Shown in pieces: positions 1 through 5,442 of a stretch of DNA of 6,221 nucleotides. Location: the NCBI GenBank assembly GCA_017632495.1, contig JAGBRG010000096.1, forward strand, positions 1-6,221, given 5' to 3'. Positions within the stretch are counted from its first letter, which is position 1; each line of letters begins with the position of its first letter. The notes under the pieces were generated by a model. It was not told where the DNA came from. It saw only the letters and a list, made by a program, of their open reading frames with translations, and searched no databases. A program made the translations under genes and the position numbers. Origin of the DNA: Spirochaetales bacterium (GTDB taxonomy: Bacteria > Spirochaetota > Spirochaetia > Sphaerochaetales > Sphaerochaetaceae).

Positions 1-942
1 AGTCTTCTTCAGTTCAGAACCACCGTTTTGCAGGACGTTCTTACCATCTTGAAAAGCCAGTCTTCGATCCTGGATCAGGAAGTCAACTACAAGCGCCTTG
101 TGAGCGACTATGATACCGCAATTGCCTCTGGTGATATCACAAAAGAGGGCCTTAAGGACCTTCAGGCAAGAATGAAGATTGAAAACGCCCGCGTGACATT
201 GGAAAGCTCAAAGGCAAAGCTTGAGACTGCACTCAAGCAGTTCAAAGATAACTACGGTTTTGATTTTGAGGCTCCGGATTCGGTAAGAAGCGCAGCGCTT
301 TCTTTTGAAGAGAACAAGGGCGGAAACACCGCAGTTCTTCTTGCAGAGCTTAATCTTAGTCTTGCAAACCAGGAAGTTGAGATTGCCACAGGCACCACAA
401 ACAAGCTTCAGCTTGGAGCTGCTGCCGGCGTTCCTGTTACATGGGCAAAGGACAGCGGAACTGATTCAAGCATGTATGCCAACCTTTCAGGAACAATTGT
501 CGGATCAAACTACTCGGTAGGAGCATCTGCAAATCTCAGCTATGATTTTGCCGATAAGTTCGACCCGTCAATCACCATTGTGGGAACCTGGCACAACAAG
601 ACTACGGCTACAACGGACGATCTTAACCTCCAGACTCTGAAGAACAAGGTCATCCTTGCTCAGATTGACTATGACGATGCCGTTTCCGAATACAAAAACG
701 GTTGTGCAAGTCTCAGAACCAGCATCGGTGACTACATCACAGAGCTTGAGCAGTTCGAAGTCAGCGCAGATTACGATCTGAAGATTCTTGAGAGGGTAAA
801 GGAAATGTATGCCCTGGGTCTTGTGACGGCCCGTGATCTTGAGGATGCACAGAATGTCGTGAATGCGGATGAAATCAAGAGAACAACACTTGCAATCAAC
901 GCATTGATTATAGAAAACAATATTGCTATCAACCAGCTTTGA
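1..942 (+). CDS. TolC-family outer-membrane efflux channel, 5'-truncated by window edge
   Basis: This is the C-terminal 313 residues of an outer-membrane factor, the exit duct of a tripartite efflux pump. The frame is open to base 1, so the start and signal peptide lie left of the window; the TTG at 28 is an internal leucine codon. Family members are usually 420-500 residues, so roughly 100-180 are missing. Visible parts are a long helical pair (about residues 1-85), a serine/glycine-rich stretch of alternating residues fitting outer-membrane beta strands (about 136-198), and a second helical pair (208-313). The turn YALGLVTARDLEDAQ (270-284) matches the family's conserved G-x-x-T-x-x-D-L-x-x-A-Q pattern. 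A related turn, SGDITKEGLKDLQAR, lies in the first half, as expected from the two-repeat TolC fold. It ends 8 bp before the adaptor gene, which supports a pump-dedicated channel. The family call is firm; the substrate is unknown. Confidence 0.87.
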   Translation, partial: SLLQFRTTVLQDVLTILKSQSSILDQEVNYKRLVSDYDTAIASGDITKEGLKDLQARMKIENARVTLESSKAKLETALKQFKDNYGFDFEAPDSVRSAALSFEENKGGNTAVLLAELNLSLANQEVEIATGTTNKLQLGAAAGVPVTWAKDSGTDSSMYANLSGTIVGSNYSVGASANLSYDFADKFDPSITIVGTWHNKTTATTDDLNLQTLKNKVILAQIDYDDAVSEYKNGCASLRTSIGDYITELEQFEVSADYDLKILERVKEMYALGLVTARDLEDAQNVVNADEIKRTTLAINALIIENNIAINQL

Positions 943-944
943 GG
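941..944 (+). promoter_or_regulatory. Ribosome binding site of the adaptor gene, overlapping the upstream stop
   Basis: GAGG lies 6 nt before the ATG at 951 and shares its GA with the TGA stop (940-942) of the TolC-like gene. It decides the start of the adaptor: the in-frame TTG at 939 lies upstream of this site and has no such spacing. The layout suggests that ribosomes ending the channel gene re-initiate on the adaptor gene. Confidence 0.6.
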
Positions 945-950
945 AATTAT

Positions 951-2057
951 ATGGACAACAAAGTGGATAATAATGAGACAATGGTCAGACGTGACCGTGA
1001 AAAGAAGCTTAGAAGAAAGAAGATCAGACGCACGATCATCACAATCCTTTTGATTATTCTCGTGATTGTGGGAATCTGGATTTATAACTACAGAATCTCC
1101 AAGGGTGTTTTCCCATGGCAGGAGGATAAGTCAAGTTCAAGCGGACCAGTCATGAGTCAGACTACAATCCGAGAGGAGACCTACGTCACATCAATCGATG
1201 TCTCAGGTTCCGTAGTCGCTTTTGACACCCAGAAGGTCCAGATGAGAGCAAACGGATCGGTCACCGAGGTCTATGTGAAGGAAGGCGACCGCGTCAAGAA
1301 GGGTCAGCTTCTTGCAACACTGGATGATTCGAACGAGCAGTACGAAGTTGCCAACCTCGAAAAGCAGCTGGAGACGGCCAAGATGGGCGGAACCACCTCG
1401 GCCAGGGACATCGAGCTTATGGAGATGCGCCTTGACAGTGCAAAGAGCAAGCTTGACAACATGAAGGCCTATGCGGACTTTGACGGAGTTGTCGTATCCG
1501 TTCCCATCAGAGAGGGCGATTATTACACAGCAGGTAATGCCGCCATCACAATCATCGATGACAGCAAGCTCAAGGCCACTGTCGAGGTCGATGAGATTGA
1601 CATCCAGATGGTTGAGCTCGGAACCAAGGTCGATATCACCAGCGACTCAACACCGGGTCAGACAATCGAAGGCCGTGTCAGCTATATTCCTATGGTAGGA
1701 AGATATACCAACCAGGGAATCGGAGTCATGGATGTCGATATCATAATCGACAACCCGCCTGAGTCACTTAAGCCCGGCTTCTCCTTCGGAGGAACAATCG
1801 AGGTCGGAAGCGAACAGAAGATGCTTCTGGTCGCACAGGCTGCTGTCACCACTTCACGTGGAGTCAGCTCCGTTACAAAGGTTATGGATGACGGAAGTTA
1901 TCAGAAGGTAAACGTTACCGTCAAATATCTGGGCGAGAACCTCTATCAGATTCTCGGCGGAGACGTCAAGGACGGAGATGTCGTTGTCTACAGCAACTCC
2001 AGCGACTGGTCATCATTGATGGGTATGGCAGGCGGCGGCCCGGGAAGAGGATTCTGA
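951..2057 (+). CDS. Periplasmic adaptor (membrane fusion protein, MacA/HlyD family)
   Basis: A 368-residue efflux adaptor linking an inner-membrane ABC transporter to a TolC-like channel. It has a strongly basic cytoplasmic tail (RRDREKKLRRKKIRR, 13-27), then one hydrophobic anchor (about 28-45) with no signal-peptidase site evident, so it should be N-in and periplasmic. The first biotinyl-lipoyl half-motif (about 96-126) contains GSVTEVYVKEGDRVKKGQLL. A short helical hairpin (127-173) follows, with its tip at GGTTSA (146-151), then the second lipoyl half (ADFDGVVVSVPIREGD, 175-190), a beta-barrel domain (about 206-290) and a membrane-proximal domain. The C-terminus is glycine-rich (MAGGGPGRGF). 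Length is normal for MacA-type adaptors. The hairpin is shorter than in E. coli MacA as I know it. The start at 951 is set by GAGG at 941-944. It is third-from-last in the pump operon, 4 bp before the ATPase gene. Function is firm at family level. Confidence 0.93.
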   Translation: MDNKVDNNETMVRRDREKKLRRKKIRRTIITILLIILVIVGIWIYNYRISKGVFPWQEDKSSSSGPVMSQTTIREETYVTSIDVSGSVVAFDTQKVQMRANGSVTEVYVKEGDRVKKGQLLATLDDSNEQYEVANLEKQLETAKMGGTTSARDIELMEMRLDSAKSKLDNMKAYADFDGVVVSVPIREGDYYTAGNAAITIIDDSKLKATVEVDEIDIQMVELGTKVDITSDSTPGQTIEGRVSYIPMVGRYTNQGIGVMDVDIIIDNPPESLKPGFSFGGTIEVGSEQKMLLVAQAAVTTSRGVSSVTKVMDDGSYQKVNVTVKYLGENLYQILGGDVKDGDVVVYSNSSDWSSLMGMAGGGPGRGF

Positions 2058-2061
2058 TTTA

Positions 2062-2784
2062 ATGGATAAAATCGATTGGGAAGAAGTCGCCAGAAGAATT
2101 GACTCAAGAGACTTGCCGATCATCTATATGGAAGATGTTCACAGATACTATATCGTCGGCGATATCGTGGTCAAAGCTTTGGACGGCGTCTCCGTTAAAA
2201 TCTATAAAGGTGACTTCACTGCCATAATGGGCCCGTCAGGAAGCGGAAAATCCACACTGATGAACCTTGTAGGCTGTCTTGATACACCCACAAGCGGAAA
2301 GATTCTCATTGACGGCGAGGACACAAGAGGCCTGAACGAGACAGAGCTTGCCTATATCAGAAACAGAAAGATAGGCTTTGTCTTCCAGCAGTTCAACCTT
2401 CTTGGAAAGATCACCGCTTTGGAGAACGTCATGACTCCGCTTCTTTACACCGGTGGAATCAGTGCTCACGAGCGTCGCGAGAGAGCAGAGCAGGCTCTTG
2501 AGAAAGTCGGACTTGCCGACAGAATGAAGCATCTTCCGAACGAGCTTTCTGGTGGACAGAAGCAGAGAGTCGCAATTGCAAGAGCACTTGTCACAAGGCC
2601 GTCGATCATCCTTGCAGATGAGCCGACAGGAGCTTTGGATACAAAGACAGGTGAGCAGATCATGGATCTGTTCTACAGTCTGAACAAAGAGGGCAACACA
2701 ATAGTTGTCGTCACACATAACGACGAGATAGGTAACGCCTGTCCGAATCAGATCCGCATCAGAGACGGAAAGAGGGAGGCATGA
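2062..2784 (+). CDS. ABC transporter ATPase, MacB/LolD type
   Basis: A 240-residue cytoplasmic ATP-binding subunit that powers the adjacent permease. All nucleotide-binding elements are intact: Walker A GPSGSGKST (57-65), Q-loop Q109 in GFVFQQFNLL, signature LSGGQ (162-166), Walker B IILADE (182-187), D-loop GALD (190-193) and switch histidine H219. The FVFQQFNLL and ADEPTGALD strings are typical of the MacB/LolD/FtsE group, which work with FtsX-fold permeases. About 20 extra residues (MDKIDWEEVARRIDSRDLP) precede the usual start of the domain. An alternative start at M23 (base 2128) would give the standard length but has no ribosome binding site close by. For ATG 2062, AGAGG at 2046-2050 is present at a rather long 11-nt spacing. 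E. coli MacB is a fused ATPase-permease; here the two are separate genes, the layout common outside proteobacteria. Substrate is not readable. Confidence 0.97.
   Translation: MDKIDWEEVARRIDSRDLPIIYMEDVHRYYIVGDIVVKALDGVSVKIYKGDFTAIMGPSGSGKSTLMNLVGCLDTPTSGKILIDGEDTRGLNETELAYIRNRKIGFVFQQFNLLGKITALENVMTPLLYTGGISAHERRERAEQALEKVGLADRMKHLPNELSGGQKQRVAIARALVTRPSIILADEPTGALDTKTGEQIMDLFYSLNKEGNTIVVVTHNDEIGNACPNQIRIRDGKREA
2775..2779 (+). promoter_or_regulatory. Ribosome binding site of the permease gene, inside the ATPase gene
   Basis: GGAGG lies 6 nt before ATG 2786, within the last codons of the ATPase gene. It selects ATG 2786. The other nearby ATG at 2781 runs into TAA after three codons. With only one base between the ATPase stop and the permease start, coupled translation and matched subunit amounts are likely. 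Confidence 0.65.
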
Positions 2785-2785
2785 C

Positions 2786-3964
2786 ATGGTAATTCAGAAC
2801 ATCAAGCTTGCCCTTGGTTCGATGAAGGGCGGAAAGATGAGGACTGTTCTGTCCCTTCTGGGTATCATCATCGGTGTTGCATCGGTTGTCACCATTCTCA
2901 CATTGGGAAACAGCGCAACCGGAAGCATCACAGACAGCATCACTTCCAGCGGATATGACCTTATCTACCTTTCTCCGGCCGGTTCGAAGAACCGCGAGAC
3001 CTTTGACGAGTTGTTTGCCGAAAAGCTCAGAAAGAACGTTGACGGAATAGGCACTGTAATGCCGACCGTGTCCAGCAACGGCAGGGTGCGAAACGGCAGT
3101 ATTGTCACAAGTACGGCGATTATGGGTGTCAACTCCGACTATGCCACAAACATGGACTACAAGGAGTCCTACGGTAAATGGTTCGGAGTAGAGGACAACA
3201 TCTTCAAGCGCCAGGTGGCTGTTTTAGGCTCAGCTATTGCAGAAAAGCTCTTTCCGGGCGGAAACGCCGTAGGTAACTACATCACTATCTTCAGAGATCA
3301 GGGAAAGAAATACCTTGTTGTCGCCGTTATGGAAGAGAAGGATGCATCCTTGGGTGCTTCGTTCAACAACACAGTCTACATTCCGTACAACACGTATACA
3401 CAGCGCTTTCAGAGAGTCACAGGTGTCGGAACCTATGTCATCAAGGTTGCAGAGAACCATGATCCCAAGGTAGTCAATTCCGATGCTACAAAGTACCTGG
3501 ACGATCTTGTCGGAACGGACAACTACATGATGATCTCATCTGCATCCCTTGCCGATATGGTCTCATCCGTCACAGGAACGCTCAGCATCTTCCTTGCAGC
3601 AATCGGTGGAATCTCGCTTCTTGTCGGTGGAATCGGAATCATGAACATCATGCTTGTCTCCGTTGCCGAAAGAACGAAGGAAATCGGTATCCGAAAGGCA
3701 TTGGGAGCCTCTCCGCGTGTCATACGTGGTCAGTTTCTGACCGAGGCCATCACGCTCACATCCTTCGGAGGAGTCGTGGGAATTGTACTGGGCATTGGTC
3801 TTAGTAAGATTGTTGCCAACATCGCAGGCTGGGGCTTTGCCGTATCGGTCAACGCATGTCTTCTGAGTGTGGGATTCTCAATGGCCATAGGAATATTCTT
3901 CGGCCTGTATCCCGCAGCCAAGGCTGCCAAGATGGATCCGATAGATTCTCTGAACTACGAGTAA
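2786..3964 (+). CDS. ABC transporter permease, MacB/FtsX type
   Basis: A 392-residue inner-membrane subunit with the four-helix MacB layout. Helix 1 is at about 19-40 (RTVLSLLGIIIGVASVVTI). A large periplasmic domain of about 220 residues (42-262) corresponds to the MacB_PCD region. Helices 2-4 lie at about 265-291, 319-343 and 352-375. The family signature ERTKEIGIRKALGAS (295-309), the cytoplasmic coupling segment after helix 2, is intact. The ending GLYPAAKAAKMDPIDSLNYE is the typical MacB C-terminus (Pro-Ala-xx-Ala-Ala, then DP-x-x-x-L). Length is normal for a stand-alone permease. In MacB-type pumps the ATPase drives the periplasmic domains to squeeze substrate through adaptor and TolC rather than carrying it across the inner membrane. 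Last gene of the pump operon; the stop is 11 bp from the converging trkH stop. Candidate substrates include antibiotics, peptides and siderophores; none can be chosen. Confidence 0.96.
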   Translation: MVIQNIKLALGSMKGGKMRTVLSLLGIIIGVASVVTILTLGNSATGSITDSITSSGYDLIYLSPAGSKNRETFDELFAEKLRKNVDGIGTVMPTVSSNGRVRNGSIVTSTAIMGVNSDYATNMDYKESYGKWFGVEDNIFKRQVAVLGSAIAEKLFPGGNAVGNYITIFRDQGKKYLVVAVMEEKDASLGASFNNTVYIPYNTYTQRFQRVTGVGTYVIKVAENHDPKVVNSDATKYLDDLVGTDNYMMISSASLADMVSSVTGTLSIFLAAIGGISLLVGGIGIMNIMLVSVAERTKEIGIRKALGASPRVIRGQFLTEAITLTSFGGVVGIVLGIGLSKIVANIAGWGFAVSVNACLLSVGFSMAIGIFFGLYPAAKAAKMDPIDSLNYE

Positions 3965-3975
3965 TCAAAACTGAA

Positions 3976-5442
3976 TCAGCGTTTCCAGAATGTGCGTGAG
4001 AACAGTGAAAGCACTGTGAAGATCTCAAGCCTTCCCAAAAGCATCTCAAAGGAGCAGATCCAAAGCGACCAGTCGGGGAAGAACGAGAAGTTTCCGGCAG
4101 GTCCTACCTTGCCGAATCCTATTCCGATGTTTCCAAGACTCAATATCGAAGCCGCCATACAGGTTTCCGTATCAATGCCTGTGAGAGTCAGGGCAACTGC
4201 GCCCAAAAGCCAGATGACCATGTAGATTGCACAGAAGGCGGCAATGGATACCAAAGTGTCCTCGCTCATAAGATCATCGCCGAGTCTGACTTTTGAGATC
4301 GATGAGGGATGAATGCGCTTTCTGATGGTGTTGCTTCCCATCTTGCAGAGTGTGGCGATTCTAGTGACCTTCATTCCGCCTCCGGCAGATCCTGCACAGC
4401 CTCCGATGAACATCATCAGAATGACAAGCATAATCGAGAATGTGGGCCAGTTGAGGTAGTTCGTCGTAGCAAAGCCTGTTGTGGTCAGAACCGAGGCAAT
4501 GTGAAACGATGCATATCTGAAAGCTTCAAAGAAGTTCGGATAAGTCTCTGTGGATTCAAGCTGGAATGCGGCAAACAGCGAGCAGAAGAACCAAATTGCC
4601 AGAAACCACTTGAGCTCTGCATCCTTTAGTGCGCTTCTGAGCTTTCCTGTAAAGGCCTTGTAGTACAGGGCGAAGTTACATCCTGCAATCAGCATGAATG
4701 TGGTTACTACAACGTCCACATATGCGCTGTTGAAGGCTCCGATTGAGGCGCCTTTGACGCAGAATCCTGCGGCAGCCATGGTAGAGAAGGTCACAGTGAC
4801 CGCATCATAGAGGCTGAGTCCTCCGAAGAGAAGGAATATGGCCTCAAGCACTGAAAAACCCACATAGATTGCCCAAAGTGCTATGGCTGTTGTCTTTGTC
4901 TTAGGTGTCAGCTTTCCCTTCACAGGTCCGACCGACTCGGCTCCCATCATGTGGAATGTTCCGGCTCCCATGTTGGCTCCGATGGCAGGAAGAAGGGCCA
5001 CAAACAGAACGACGATTCCCATTCCGCCGAGCCAGTTTGTCATGCTTCTCCAAAACAGAATTCCCTTGCTGCAGGCTTCTATGTTGCTAAGTGTCGTGGC
5101 TCCTGTTGTGGTAAAGCCGCTCATGATCTCAAAGTATGCGGCGCTGTAGGAGGTAAAGTCTCCTGACATGACCAATGGCATTGCTCCGAATGCGGCTGCC
5201 AGAATCCATGTGAAGGTTACAAAGAAGAATCCGTCGCGCTGTTTGAAGTTCGTAAGCTCGGTATCATGAAGTACGACCAAGACCGCACCCGAGAGAATCA
5301 GCATGGCAGCGATTGTCAGAAGAAATGAATTGGCTGATCTGATTTCTCCGTGCCCGAGGCTGACTGCGTAGGGCACAAGCATTAGCAGGGCGAGGAAAAT
5401 CTGAATGATTGCCAGAAGCTTGATATTCTTCTTAAGATTCAT
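3976..5442 (-). CDS. trkH: Trk potassium uptake channel subunit TrkH
   Basis: A 488-residue integral membrane K+ pore protein, full length for TrkH and made of four M1-P-M2 repeats after an N-terminal helix pair. The four filter glycines sit in TTTGAT (111-116), AAAGF (223-227), TTTGFAT (320-326) and GNIGIGF (437-443). The glycine-rich segment GGCAGSAGGGMKVTR (347-361) matches the gating segment in the third M2 helix. The ending LLGRLEIFTVLSLFSRTFWK keeps the family's LGRLE arginine (R471), which lies in the pore-lining helix. The second filter loop (AAAGFC) and the GIG in the fourth repeat, where GPG is common, depart from the consensus. The ATG overlaps the end of trkA by 11 nt, with AGGA at 5448-5451. 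Together with TrkA it should form a nucleotide-gated K+ uptake system. KtrB is the alternative family, but the length and the two-domain TrkA partner favour TrkH. Confidence 0.95.
   Translation of the reverse strand: MNLKKNIKLLAIIQIFLALLMLVPYAVSLGHGEIRSANSFLLTIAAMLILSGAVLVVLHDTELTNFKQRDGFFFVTFTWILAAAFGAMPLVMSGDFTSYSAAYFEIMSGFTTTGATTLSNIEACSKGILFWRSMTNWLGGMGIVVLFVALLPAIGANMGAGTFHMMGAESVGPVKGKLTPKTKTTAIALWAIYVGFSVLEAIFLLFGGLSLYDAVTVTFSTMAAAGFCVKGASIGAFNSAYVDVVVTTFMLIAGCNFALYYKAFTGKLRSALKDAELKWFLAIWFFCSLFAAFQLESTETYPNFFEAFRYASFHIASVLTTTGFATTNYLNWPTFSIMLVILMMFIGGCAGSAGGGMKVTRIATLCKMGSNTIRKRIHPSSISKVRLGDDLMSEDTLVSIAAFCAIYMVIWLLGAVALTLTGIDTETCMAASILSLGNIGIGFGKVGPAGNFSFFPDWSLWICSFEMLLGRLEIFTVLSLFSRTFWKR
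4002..4017. repeat. Short perfect inverted repeat in the 3' end of trkH
   Basis: ACAGTG-AAAG-CACTGT forms a 6-bp stem with a 4-nt loop, 38 bases after the permease stop and within the last codons of trkH on the other strand. No T-run follows it on either strand, so it is not a normal intrinsic terminator. The repeat is seen directly. Any role, for example protecting the 3' end of the pump transcript, is speculative, and a 6-bp stem can occur by chance. Confidence 0.25.

Noticed and set aside
939..950. TTG at 939 as the adaptor start
   Set aside because: It overlaps the upstream stop and lies before the GAGG at 941-944. ATG 951 has the right 6-nt spacing.
568..981. A 137-codon open frame on the - strand spanning the TolC/adaptor junction
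   Set aside because: It is cysteine-rich, has no recognisable domain, and crosses two well-supported genes on the other strand.
1404..1439. RxxxLxxxxxxS TolC-docking motif at adaptor residues 152-163
   Set aside because: The spacing matches, but the string sits inside the second helix rather than across the tip, so I do not call it a functional motif.
2236..2787. A 183-codon open frame on the - strand opposite the ABC ATPase
   Set aside because: It is antisense to a gene with every ABC motif intact. The translation is rich in Cys/Ser/Leu with no domain, which is typical of a shadow frame.
3965..4020. Bidirectional intrinsic terminator between the converging operons
   Set aside because: The only stem is 6 bp and no T-run follows it on either strand; the AAAA in the 11-bp gap is not next to a stem.
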